DNA from: Bacteroidales bacterium
GTDB taxonomy: Bacteria > Bacteroidota > Bacteroidia > Bacteroidales > F082
NCBI GenBank assembly: GCA_017460915.1
Contig: JAFUAA010000030.1
Location: 1-45,192 of the forward strand
DNA length: 45,192 nt
Direction of reading: 5' to 3'
Shown here in pieces: positions 26,888 through 34,388 of the stretch. The number at the start of each line of letters is the position of its first letter. Position 1 is the stretch's first letter. Under the pieces are notes generated by a model. That model saw nothing but the letters and a program-made list of their open reading frames with translations. It was not told the origin of the DNA and ran no database searches. The position numbers and the translations under genes are program-made.

Positions 26888-28159
26888 TTAAAACACTAAC
26901 ACATCGCTGTCCCCGAAGTTATCATACGACGAAACAATCACCTTCTCGCCAGCCTCCAGGCCTTCCACGACCTCGTAATACTGCGGGTTCTGTCGCCCAA
27001 TCTTGATGTCGCGCTTCACGGCCTTGGTGCCGTCCTTCGTGACCACATAAATCCACTTGCCGCCCGTCTTTTGGTAGAACGCGCCACGCGGCACGAGCAC
27101 CGCCTCCACGGGCTGACCGAGTTGCAGGTTGAGGTAATAGGTCTGGCCGCTGCGGATGTTGTCGGGCTGCGCGTCGGCAAACTTGAAGTCGGCCTTGAAC
27201 TTGCCATCGCGCACCTCGGGATACACTTTGCGAATTTGCGCCTGATAGCGCTCGCTCTGCCGCTCGAAGGTGGCCTTCAAGCCCGCCGTGACGCGGTCGA
27301 TGTAGTGTTCATCGATCTGTGCCTCAATCTTGTAACTGTCGAGGTTGTTGATTTGCCCGATTTTGGTGCCCGCGCCCACCGACTGACCCAGGACGACATC
27401 GAGCAAGCCCAGTTCGCCGTTGATGGGCGCCTTGATGGTGAGGTTTTCCTTGTGGTGGCGGATCATCTGCATATTGAGGCGCATATTGTCGAGGCTCTCG
27501 CGCATCTGCGTGATTTCCACCGAGCGGTAGAGGCTGTCCTGCTTGGCGCGGTTCTCCACCAGTTGGAGGCGGTTGTTGGAGAGTTGGTAGTCCTCCTCGG
27601 CTTTCAGGAAGTCCTCGCGGGCGATGAGGCCGTCGTCGTAGAGGGCCTTCTGCGCCTCATAAGTACGACGGTTGCGGCGCACATCCATCTGCAGTTGCAG
27701 TTTCTCCTGTTGCAGCGTCAGTTTCTGTTGTTCCATCTGGATCATCGTGTTGCGCAGGATGTTCTCCTTCTCGGCCAGCTCGGCCTCGGCGTTGAGGATT
27801 TGCATATCGAGGTTCTCGTTGCTCAAGATGAGGATGACATCGCCTGCGCTGACGCGGATGCCTTCCTCGGCCACGATTTGCTGCACCACGCCGCCTTCCA
27901 ACGGGCTGATTTGGACGGTGGTCATCGGGGCCACCTGACCGCTGATGCGGATGTAGTCGTTGAACTCGGCCCAAATCGCCGTCCCGACGGTGATGTTGTC
28001 AGCATCGACGCGGAGTTTCTTCGAGTCGTCGCGCAGGACGAGCCAGAGGATGAAGATGAGGAGCAAGCCTCCCAGCCAAAACGGGATGGCTTTCTTGGTG
28101 AAGGCACGACGAATGCCTTTTTTCTTTTCGATTCTACGGTCCATTGTGTTTGTTTCCAT
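26888..28159 (-). CDS. HlyD/MacA-like periplasmic adaptor of the efflux system
   Basis: This 423-residue protein has an N-terminal cytoplasmic tail rich in Lys/Arg and one membrane anchor (FWLGGLLLIFILWLVLR). The first lipoyl half (GGVVQQIVAEEGIRVSAGDV) is followed by a long coiled-coil hairpin (about 120-225, with EQQKLTLQQEKLQLQMDVRR) and the second lipoyl half (LTIKAPINGELGLLDVVLGQ). Then come a beta-barrel with the EAQIDEHYIDRVTAGLKATF segment and a membrane-proximal domain (GLEAGEKVIVSSYDNF). Such adaptors link an inner-membrane ABC permease to a TolC channel. It starts 26 nt after the 28186 permease and is the only adaptor in the locus. Confidence 0.94.
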   Translation of the reverse strand: METNTMDRRIEKKKGIRRAFTKKAIPFWLGGLLLIFILWLVLRDDSKKLRVDADNITVGTAIWAEFNDYIRISGQVAPMTTVQISPLEGGVVQQIVAEEGIRVSAGDVILILSNENLDMQILNAEAELAEKENILRNTMIQMEQQKLTLQQEKLQLQMDVRRNRRTYEAQKALYDDGLIAREDFLKAEEDYQLSNNRLQLVENRAKQDSLYRSVEITQMRESLDNMRLNMQMIRHHKENLTIKAPINGELGLLDVVLGQSVGAGTKIGQINNLDSYKIEAQIDEHYIDRVTAGLKATFERQSERYQAQIRKVYPEVRDGKFKADFKFADAQPDNIRSGQTYYLNLQLGQPVEAVLVPRGAFYQKTGGKWIYVVTKDGTKAVKRDIKIGRQNPQYYEVVEGLEAGEKVIVSSYDNFGDSDVLVF

Positions 28160-28185
28160 ATTCTAAAGATTTAAAATTCAAAGAT

Positions 28186-30522
28186 TCATTCCTTTTGTAA
28201 AACATCCACCGGATTGGTCTTCGCCGCACGAAGCGTCTGCCAAAGCACCGAGCCGAAGGCCATCACGAAGGCGATAAGCACGGCCAGGACGAAAATCCAG
28301 CCGTAGTGCTCCAGTTTGACGATGAAGCCCTCAAGGTAGCGTTGCGCCGCCCAAACCGCTATCGGCACGCCGATGACGCAAGCCACGCCCACCAGCAGCA
28401 TATATTCCTTCACGCTGCGCCAAGTCTCGCTCTGCACCGTGCCACCAAACACCTTGCGCACGGCGATGCTCTTGGCGTTCTCGCTCGCGTAGTAGGTGCT
28501 CATCGCGAGCAGGCCGAGCAGCGAAATCAGCACGGCGAGCAGCATAAAGATTTCCAAAAGGCGCATATTGTTCTTGGCGGGCTTCAGCGCGTCGCGGTAG
28601 AAGTTGTCGATGTAGTCGTCGGCGCTGACCCAAAAACTGGTGCCTTTGCCCCAATTGTCCACCACCTCGCGGATGGCTTTGCGCGCCTCTTTTTGGTCGC
28701 CCGTGGTCTCGATGAGGAAACCTGCATATTGTCCGCCCCAGCCGATGTCCTCTGGCTTCATCACACTGACCACGATGTACTCCTCCTCGCCCATGTTGCT
28801 CCGATTGACGTGGAAGTCGCGGATGACGCCTCCAACTTGTTCACAGCCAATGGTTCTCTGCGACAAGGTCTGGCTGATATCGTGGAAGTCATCATCAAAA
28901 CCCGTGGCGGAAAAGGCGGCCTCGCCAAACCACGCCGAGTTGAACACAGGCGCACCATAATCACTTACCTTCTCAAAACCAAGCATTTGGAATGCAATAG
29001 TATCCATACGGAACATTCGATAGGCAATCTCCGCACCATCGCGGGTAAGGCTATACTGACCATAGCCTGGCCATCCTGGAACGCCTTTGCAAGCGCCCAT
29101 CCGCTTCACGCAGGGCAGTTGCTCCAGCGCATCGCTCAAGGCCTCTCTTGTCTGGAAGCCGAACACGTCCAAGTAAAGCAAATCCTTTGTGTTGCAGTGC
29201 ATTGGGCGTTTCATCGAAATGCGGTATTGCGCCTCCATCACGAAAGCCATCGCGATGAGGAAGACCGCGAGGGCGTTTTGTATGATGATGAACACCTTGT
29301 TAAACAGCATCTTCGTGTTGCGGCGGAAGGTGCCTTTCACCACATCGATGGGCTGCACGCGACTAGCAAACCACGCGGGAATGATGCCATTGAGCACGCC
29401 AAGCACCACAATGACTGCGAGATAAGCCAACAGATATTGCGGCTTCATCTGGATGGTGATGGGCACATCGGGGTCGTTGAGCAAGGCATTCACCGAGGGC
29501 GCCAAGGCGTAGGCCAACAGCAGCCCAAGCGCGAAGCACGCCGCCGTAAACGCCAGCGATTCAGCCACATACTTCCACATAATCTCCCACTTCTGCGCCC
29601 CGAGCAGTCGGCGCGTGGCCATCTCCTTGGCGCGTTTCCCCGTGAGGGCAAACGAGAGGTTGATGTAGTTGAACACCGCCGAAAGCAGCAACAGCAGCCC
29701 TACGAGGGCCAAGAGTTTCAAGGTCTTAAGGTCGCCATGGCGGGTTTGGTCGTTGGGGCGGTCGTATTCCTTGAAATACAGTTGGTCGAAGCGGCTCATT
29801 TCCAACTTCTTGAAGAACGCCTGACCATAAAAATCGGGGTAAATCTCCTTGCAGACGGACTCCACCTTGTCGTAAATCACTTGCGGGTCGGTGCCTTCGG
29901 CGAACTTCGCAAAGGTGATGGCCGAGCCGTAATGGTCGTAAGGGTCTTCGTAGGAAACCCAGTTGATGGGGTCGCGCTCGTTGACAATCAGGTCGGCGAA
30001 GTTGAAGACCGTCTTTTGGTCGCTGGCGAGGATGCCCGTGATGACATATTCGCTGTTCAATGCGTTTTTGATGGTTTGGCCCAATTTGAGGTCGTATCTC
30101 CGTGCAAAGTCCTCTGTAACAATGACATTCGAAAGCGACTCAAGGCCTTCGGGACCGCCTTCCGCAAAGCGCAGATACGGAAACATCGTGAAGAAATCCT
30201 TGCCCACGGCGTTCACCGTGACATTGACTTTTTCCTCGCCAACAGGCACCGTCGAGGCCATACCGTCGCAATAGCGCACGGCCATTTCCACCTCGGGGAC
30301 GCGGCTGGCGATTTCGTCGGCGAAGGCCCAAGTCAGGCCGAGGTAGTCGGGCATTCCAAAGGTGTAGATGTTTTTTCGGTCTGGGCTTTCGCGCGTGATG
30401 CTGTACTGCTGCCACGCATAGCTGCCGATGATGATGACGAAGGCCAAACTGACGGCCAGTCCCACCGCCTCAATGACGGTGTAGAGTTTGTTTCTGCTTA
30501 AGAATTTGAGGTAAGTTTTCAT
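28186..30522 (-). CDS. FtsX/MacB-like ABC transporter permease (778 aa)
   Basis: It starts MKTYLKFLSRNKLYTVIEAV with TM1, has a periplasmic domain beginning after QQYSITRESPDRKNIYTFGM, and central helices around INLSFALTGKRAKEMATRRL. A second unit starts at RNTKMLFNKVFIIIQNALAV, and the end reads NAKSIAVRKVFGGTVQSETW ... RAAKTNPVDVLQKE. It is the intact representative of the type found damaged at 13130-15237 and as a chimeric scrap at 18018. It lies between the tolC-like gene and the adaptor gene in the promoter-proximal position. Substrate cannot be inferred from the sequence. Confidence 0.93.
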   Translation of the reverse strand: MKTYLKFLSRNKLYTVIEAVGLAVSLAFVIIIGSYAWQQYSITRESPDRKNIYTFGMPDYLGLTWAFADEIASRVPEVEMAVRYCDGMASTVPVGEEKVNVTVNAVGKDFFTMFPYLRFAEGGPEGLESLSNVIVTEDFARRYDLKLGQTIKNALNSEYVITGILASDQKTVFNFADLIVNERDPINWVSYEDPYDHYGSAITFAKFAEGTDPQVIYDKVESVCKEIYPDFYGQAFFKKLEMSRFDQLYFKEYDRPNDQTRHGDLKTLKLLALVGLLLLLSAVFNYINLSFALTGKRAKEMATRRLLGAQKWEIMWKYVAESLAFTAACFALGLLLAYALAPSVNALLNDPDVPITIQMKPQYLLAYLAVIVVLGVLNGIIPAWFASRVQPIDVVKGTFRRNTKMLFNKVFIIIQNALAVFLIAMAFVMEAQYRISMKRPMHCNTKDLLYLDVFGFQTREALSDALEQLPCVKRMGACKGVPGWPGYGQYSLTRDGAEIAYRMFRMDTIAFQMLGFEKVSDYGAPVFNSAWFGEAAFSATGFDDDFHDISQTLSQRTIGCEQVGGVIRDFHVNRSNMGEEEYIVVSVMKPEDIGWGGQYAGFLIETTGDQKEARKAIREVVDNWGKGTSFWVSADDYIDNFYRDALKPAKNNMRLLEIFMLLAVLISLLGLLAMSTYYASENAKSIAVRKVFGGTVQSETWRSVKEYMLLVGVACVIGVPIAVWAAQRYLEGFIVKLEHYGWIFVLAVLIAFVMAFGSVLWQTLRAAKTNPVDVLQKE

Positions 30523-30582
30523 ATTGTTGAAGTGTTGAATTGTTTAAATGTTGAATTGTTGGTCAAACTATGGCCCATGACT

Positions 30583-30632
30583 ATGGCAGCTTTAACTAAA
30601 GGTATGGAGTACATTTTTTCGTGAAGCTGCCA
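30583..30632. repeat. Dispersed inverted-repeat element, copy 2
   Basis: TGGCAGCTTTA (30583-30593) faces TGAAGCTGCCA (30622-30632). It lies between the tolC-like gene and the next permease gene, within the same transcript, so it would form a stem-loop in the mRNA. Confidence 0.7.
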
Positions 30633-30649
30633 GAGGCCATAAGCCATGG

Positions 30650-32053
30650 TCATTGTAATAAATACGGCGTTCCCCCATAATAAGTTACAACGCTGTTTTT
30701 AATAAAGTATTGAAGCCTCGCGTTCAATTGTTCCGCCAAGGCGTTGAGGTAGTTGTTCGATGCGGTTTGGTACTCGATGGACGAAATCAAGCCCTGCTCG
30801 AACTGCTTGGCATTCAGCGTATAGGCTTCCTGCTGCAACGAGGCGCGGGCCTCGGCCTGAAGCAAGGCATCGGCGGTGCCGTCGCGATCGGCCACGGCGC
30901 GGCGCACCTCAGCCTCGACGGTCTGAAGCGTCTGCTCATACTCGGCTTGGGCGCGCTCATAGACGTTCTTTTTCTTCGCGATGTTGGAATGTGACGAAAG
31001 GCGGTCAAAAATGGGGATGCTCAGCGAGAGCTGGATGTATTCGCCTCCGTTGTTCTTGATTTGGTCCATAAAGGGTGTAGGCACATAGTCTTCCCGCCCC
31101 GGATAGGTGAAATAACTCGACGACCAGCCACCATAAAGCGCCAGCGTGGGCAGCAATTGCCAACGCGCCGTTTTCAGCGATAGGCGGGCGTTTTTCATCC
31201 GGCCTTCGGCCAAAAGGATCGAGGGTGTGTTGGTTTTGGCAAATGACAACAATTGCGAAATTTCTTCCGATTCATCCATTCGGCTGCCACGGTGTGACAG
31301 CCCTACAGCCGTTTCGTTTGTAGGGCTGTCGCATTGCGGCAGCTGCGAAAACGATTCATCAATTTTCAACGGCACCTCAATCGGCCAAAACATCACATCC
31401 TTCAGGGTGATGAAAGCGTTGGCGAGGTTGTTGCGGCAGGTGGTCAGTTGGTAATGACGGTCGGCGAGGTCAGCCTGCATCTGCACCACGTCGGCGTGCG
31501 ACTTCTGGCCCAGTTGTTCCTGTCGCTCGGCTCGTTGCACGGCTTTTTCCGCTGTCGCCACTTGGTTTTGCAGGGCTTTCTCCAATTCGTTGTAATACAA
31601 CACATTGCAGTACACCTCCATCGTGGCGAGGCAGATTTGGTCCTCCAGTTGTTGCGCTTGGGTCAAGCCCATCAGTTGCGCGGTCTTGGTGATTTTCAGG
31701 TTGTTCACTGCCTGAAAACCGTTGAAGAGGTACATCCCCGCCGAGAGGCTGTAGCCGTTGTGGAACGAGGTCGTCCGGATGTAGGTGTTGGTCTCGGGGT
31801 CGATGCTGCGGCCGAAGTTGGAATAGGCGTAGGTGCTGCCGCTCACCTGCGGCGTGAAGGCGGAGAGGATGGCGTCGCGGCGGTCGATTTGCGCGTCGCG
31901 GTTGTCGGCCTCTTGGATGCGCACCTTCGTGGAATGCTCCACGGCATAGCGCATACACTCTTTCAGGTTCATCGTGACGGTGTCCTGCGCCGACAGCGAA
32001 GCCACGGCAAGGAAAAAGACGGAAGTCAGGGTAAGGATTCGAGTTGCTTTCAT
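30650..32053 (-). CDS. TolC-like outer membrane efflux protein
   Basis: This 467-residue protein has a signal peptide (LTLTSVFFLAVASLSAQD), then the TolC family start MNLKECMRYAVEHSTKVRIQ, repeated helical hairpins (YNELEKALQNQVATAEKAVQ RAERQ-type), the second OEP repeat with SILLAEGRMKNARLSLKTAR, LYGGWSSSYF, YIQLSLSIPIFDRLSSHSNI, and the closing EAYTLNAKQFEQGLISSIEY. It should form the trimeric outer-membrane exit duct. A palindromic DNA element (31283-31343) is embedded in frame and adds about 20 residues (DSPTNETAVGLSHRGSR) in the inter-repeat region. It is the first gene of the efflux operon, behind a sigma-54 promoter. Confidence 0.94.
   Translation of the reverse strand: MKATRILTLTSVFFLAVASLSAQDTVTMNLKECMRYAVEHSTKVRIQEADNRDAQIDRRDAILSAFTPQVSGSTYAYSNFGRSIDPETNTYIRTTSFHNGYSLSAGMYLFNGFQAVNNLKITKTAQLMGLTQAQQLEDQICLATMEVYCNVLYYNELEKALQNQVATAEKAVQRAERQEQLGQKSHADVVQMQADLADRHYQLTTCRNNLANAFITLKDVMFWPIEVPLKIDESFSQLPQCDSPTNETAVGLSHRGSRMDESEEISQLLSFAKTNTPSILLAEGRMKNARLSLKTARWQLLPTLALYGGWSSSYFTYPGREDYVPTPFMDQIKNNGGEYIQLSLSIPIFDRLSSHSNIAKKKNVYERAQAEYEQTLQTVEAEVRRAVADRDGTADALLQAEARASLQQEAYTLNAKQFEQGLISSIEYQTASNNYLNALAEQLNARLQYFIKNSVVTYYGGTPYLLQ
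31283..31343. repeat. 61-nt palindromic element inside the tolC-like coding sequence
   Basis: Two 25-nt arms (31283-31307 and 31319-31343) pair with four mismatches, three of them clustered, around an 11-nt loop. The distal 13 bp of each arm (GACAGCCCTACA and its complement) are perfect. The reading frame passes through without a stop. The element is like REP/RPE-type palindromes that can sit in genes. Confidence 0.8.
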
Positions 32054-32085
32054 ACTTTACACATATTTAAATTATGCGTAGGGGA

Positions 32086-32104
32086 TGGCATATCTCGTGC
32101 CAAA
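32086..32104 (-). promoter_or_regulatory. Sigma-54 (-24/-12) promoter of the efflux operon
   Basis: On the minus strand TTTGGCACGAGATATGCCAT has GG and GC exactly 10 nt apart (GG opposite 32101-32100, GC opposite 32089-32088) and the canonical TGGCAC. It lies about 35 nt upstream of the tolC-like ATG. Confidence 0.85.
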
Positions 32105-32156
32105 TTTGCAAACAATTAAAAATCAAATAATTGCAAAATCTCGCCTTTCAAAAAAG

Positions 32157-32192
32157 TGTAAAGTTTCTTTACAGGTGTAAAGAAACTTTACA
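32157..32192 (-). promoter_or_regulatory. Paired palindromic upstream activating sites of the efflux operon
   Basis: TGTAAAGTTTCTTTACA (32157-32173) and TGTAAAGAAACTTTACA (32176-32192) have perfect arms and centres 19 bp apart. They start 56 bp from the -24 GG. The second site is identical to the one at 15369-15385. Confidence 0.82.
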
Positions 32193-32289
32193 CTGGAGGG
32201 TTTACAGATCTCTTACTTCAGACAAAAACAAATCTATCCGTTTCCGAAAAAATGTATAATTTTGCCCTCGGAAACTATACGCAACTATT

Positions 32290-32520
32290 ATGGGACAATT
32301 AACCGCCATTTCACCTGCACAATATGAAGTGCTCAATATGCTCTCCTGCCTTACGCAAGAAGAGGATATCACCGCCTTGAAGAATGTCATCGTGCAATTC
32401 CTGAACTCCCGCCTACAAAACAAAATCGATCGACTTTGGGAAAACGGCAACTTGACAGAAGAAAAAGTCGCCCAATGGAGCCACGAACACATGAGGACAC
32501 CTTATAGGCAAGTGCCATGA
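32290..32520 (+). CDS. Small antitoxin-like protein (76 aa) upstream of a PIN toxin
   Basis: The protein MGQLTAISPAQYEVLNMLSC ... is short, helical and mildly acidic, with the centre LTQEEDITALKNVIVQFLNS RLQNKIDRLWENG-like. It ends 4 nt before the PIN-domain gene, the usual arrangement of a type II toxin-antitoxin pair. I do not recognise a named antitoxin family, so the call rests on size and position. It is divergent from the tolC-like gene, and its start lies only about 100 nt from the paired sigma-54 activator sites. Confidence 0.65.
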   Translation: MGQLTAISPAQYEVLNMLSCLTQEEDITALKNVIVQFLNSRLQNKIDRLWENGNLTEEKVAQWSHEHMRTPYRQVP

Positions 32521-32524
32521 ACCG

Positions 32525-32942
32525 ATGATCGTGCTCGATACCAATTGTTTGCTCCAGTCTTTGTCAAGGCGAAGCCCCTACTACAAGGTTTGGGAAGACT
32601 TTGTTATGGGCAAATACACACTCTGCATCTCCAACAGTATTTTGGAGGAATACGAGGAAATCATCGCGTCCCACATGTCGCCTCTTGCCGCCAACATTGC
32701 CGTGGAAACTATTCTTCGTGCAAACAATGTCGTCCGCGTTGATGCCCATTACCAATTCCACCTCATCACGGCCGCCCCCCGACGACAACAAGTTTGTGGA
32801 CTGCGCCATTGTTTCCAACGCTGAATATATCGTCACCGAAGACAATCATTTCAACATCCTCAAAACCACGCCTTTTCCGCCTGTCGAGATAAAAAGATTG
32901 CACGAGTTTTACGAGGAACTTTGCGAGGATGACAAGTATTAG
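32525..32942 (+). pseudogene. PIN-domain toxin (COG1569-like) frameshifted at a C6 run
   Basis: The N-terminal part MIVLDTNCLLQSLSRRSPYY carries the first PIN aspartate (LDTN), and ISNSILEEYEEIIASHM the conserved Glu. After YQFHLITA the frame is lost in a run of six C at 32775-32780. With one C fewer it continues PDDNKFVDCAIVSNAEYIVT EDNHF-like, with the remaining PIN acidic residues, and ends LHEFYEELCEDDKY at 32942. The restored protein is about 139 residues, normal for this RNase toxin group. The shift could be a real inactivation, slippage-based switching, or a homopolymer error. Confidence 0.8.
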
Positions 32943-32943
32943 G

Positions 32944-32960
32944 TGTAAAGATTCTTTACA
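32944..32960 (+). promoter_or_regulatory. Single TGTAAAG-N3-CTTTACA site
   Basis: TGTAAAGATTCTTTACA is identical to the first site at 15350-15366. It lies 104 nt upstream of the lipoprotein ATG at 33064. No -24/-12 promoter is visible downstream of it; the promoter there looks like the ordinary TAnnTTTG type. Confidence 0.6.
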
Positions 32961-33030
32961 GTCCGTCCGTCACAGAGACAGCCAATTTTGAATAATTTTC
33001 CAAAAAGGTATGCAGTTGTCTGATTTTTAC

Positions 33031-33038
33031 TATTTTTG
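33031..33038 (+). promoter_or_regulatory. -7 box of the 33064 lipoprotein gene
   Basis: TATTTTTG fits TAnnTTTG and lies 26 nt upstream of the ATG at 33064. Confidence 0.6.
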
Positions 33039-33063
33039 TGGCGCACTTAAATCTATCAACACC

Positions 33064-33423
33064 ATGAAAAAGACCCTAATGATCACCCTCGCGGGCATGA
33101 TGATGTTTGCCTTCACTCAATGTGGCGGCAACGGCAACGCAAACACTGGCAGCGTGAAAGGCACCAAGCAATTCACGGAAACAAAGAAAATGTATGATGA
33201 GCTTGGAAAGATGATCAAAGACGCCAAGACCTGCGACGAATTGCAGGAAGCCGCTTTTGGTCTGGTGATGGGCAGCTTGGCCAGCGGACTCGGCGACAGC
33301 AAATACGCCGACGACGAAAAGATGACTGGGAAGGAACAAGAGAAGATTGAGGAAATCGCTGAAAACCTCCTCAAGGACGCCGAGAAGAAAGCCGAGAAAT
33401 TGGGCTGCGACTTGGATGATTAA
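33064..33423 (+). CDS. Small hypothetical lipoprotein (119 aa)
   Basis: The start MKKTLMITLAGMMMFAFTQC is a lipoprotein signal with the lipobox cysteine at 20. An upstream in-frame ATG at 33010 is rejected because it precedes the -7 box and hides the signal peptide. The mature part is Lys/Asp/Glu-rich and probably helical (KQFTETKKMYDELGKMIKDA, KEQEKIEEIAENLLKDAEKK), with two more cysteines (KTCDEL, KLGCDLDD). No domain recognised. The TGTAAAG palindrome at 32944 lies upstream, so it may belong to the same stress regulon as the efflux genes; that link is inference. Confidence 0.82.
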   Translation: MKKTLMITLAGMMMFAFTQCGGNGNANTGSVKGTKQFTETKKMYDELGKMIKDAKTCDELQEAAFGLVMGSLASGLGDSKYADDEKMTGKEQEKIEEIAENLLKDAEKKAEKLGCDLDD

Positions 33424-33440
33424 CAATTCCTTTGGCAAAC

Positions 33441-33474
33441 AAAAGGCGGCAAGGCACTCACCTTGCCGCTTTTT
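33441..33474. terminator. Bidirectional intrinsic terminator between convergent genes
   Basis: GCGGCAAGG (33446-33454) pairs with CCTTGCCGC (33461-33469), with an A run before and a T run after. It serves the plus-strand lipoprotein and the convergent methyltransferase ending at 33474. Confidence 0.9.
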
Positions 33475-34283
33475 CATTTCCGCGCCACCACCAAGAAATG
33501 TGGGCTCATACCCATCATCTCAGGCTCCGATTCGGTGATGCGGACGATTTCCAAGAGGCGCTCGCGGCTCGCCTCGTCCTCCCATTTCTCTGCAAGATGC
33601 GGCGTGAACCAAATGCAACCTTCCACGGCTACGGCCTTCTCCACAGAGAAACTGACTTCTGCTATCTCAGTTTTCATCTCCTCCGAAGTGGTGAAATACG
33701 ACTCCGCAACGAACTTCGGATATTCCGTCGGTCGGATATGGTCGCCTGTGGTCATCTCGCCGAGAATCATATTGAAAAACACAGGGTCGTCGATAAAGTC
33801 GTTCTTCTCGCCATAGACCGACAGCGCCCAAGTCATGGAACCAAACTTGGAGATGCCCGCCGCCACCATAAGTCCGCTTTTCTTCAGCACCCGACGCGCC
33901 TCGCTGAAGGCTTGCAGACGGTCTCCCCTATCGCGTAAATGATACAACGGTCCCATGAGCAGCACGACATCCGCACTCTCATTCGGCCGATTGACTTCAA
34001 GTGCGTTGCCCATCTCGGCGATGAAATGGCAATCCTGCATCATATTGGCCTTGGCATATTCGACGGCGTTCTCCGCCAACTCGATGAGATGCACCTCATT
34101 GCCCAACTTGGCTAACCAAGCCGCATACATCCCGATGCCGCCGCCAATGTCGTAAATCACCTTGCCGCCATTGATATACCGCGACAGGATTTCCTTCGTC
34201 CGATGGAACTCCACGATGCCCAAGCCACGTTCAAGTCGGCCTATTTCCGCGCCGTTGTTGTAGAAGTCGTAGATTTCGTTCAC
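33474..34283 (-). CDS. Class I SAM-dependent methyltransferase (269 aa)
   Basis: The protein starts MNEIYDFYNNGAEIGRLERG and contains SAM motif I (VIYDIGGGIGMYAAWLAKLG), motif II (VHLIELAENAVEYAK), the NALEV acidic region and post-II VVLLMGPLYHLRDRGDRLQA typical of Methyltransf_11/25 enzymes. The C-terminal half (FIDDPVFFNMILGEMTTGDH, SPHFLVVARK) probably shapes the substrate pocket. Small-molecule methylation is likely; the substrate is unknown. The gene is intact. The TTATCGAC repeat array lies directly upstream of its start. Confidence 0.9.
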   Translation of the reverse strand: MNEIYDFYNNGAEIGRLERGLGIVEFHRTKEILSRYINGGKVIYDIGGGIGMYAAWLAKLGNEVHLIELAENAVEYAKANMMQDCHFIAEMGNALEVNRPNESADVVLLMGPLYHLRDRGDRLQAFSEARRVLKKSGLMVAAGISKFGSMTWALSVYGEKNDFIDDPVFFNMILGEMTTGDHIRPTEYPKFVAESYFTTSEEMKTEIAEVSFSVEKAVAVEGCIWFTPHLAEKWEDEASRERLLEIVRITESEPEMMGMSPHFLVVARK

Positions 34284-34304
34284 TTTGCTTTTTCTTTTTA
34301 ATTT

Positions 34305-34386
34305 TTATCGACAATTTATCGATGAAACTCGATTCGTCGGCCAGTTATCGACATTTATCGGCCACTTTATCGACATTTTATCGACC
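34305..34386. repeat. TTATCGAC repeat array
   Basis: TTATCGAC or one-base variants occur at 34305, 34316, 34345, 34356, 34368 and 34379. Neighbouring copies are about 11-12 bp apart, about one helical turn. The array fills the gap between the methyltransferase start and the 3' end of the AlbA_2 gene. Confidence 0.75.
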
Positions 34387-34388
34387 AT

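Noticed and set aside
24721-30501. Very long plus-strand open frames opposite the permeases (for example 24721-26529 and 28306-30501)
   Set aside because: They are antisense shadows of GC-rich coding sequence: low-complexity His/Arg/Glu-rich translations without domains, lying fully inside well-supported minus-strand genes.
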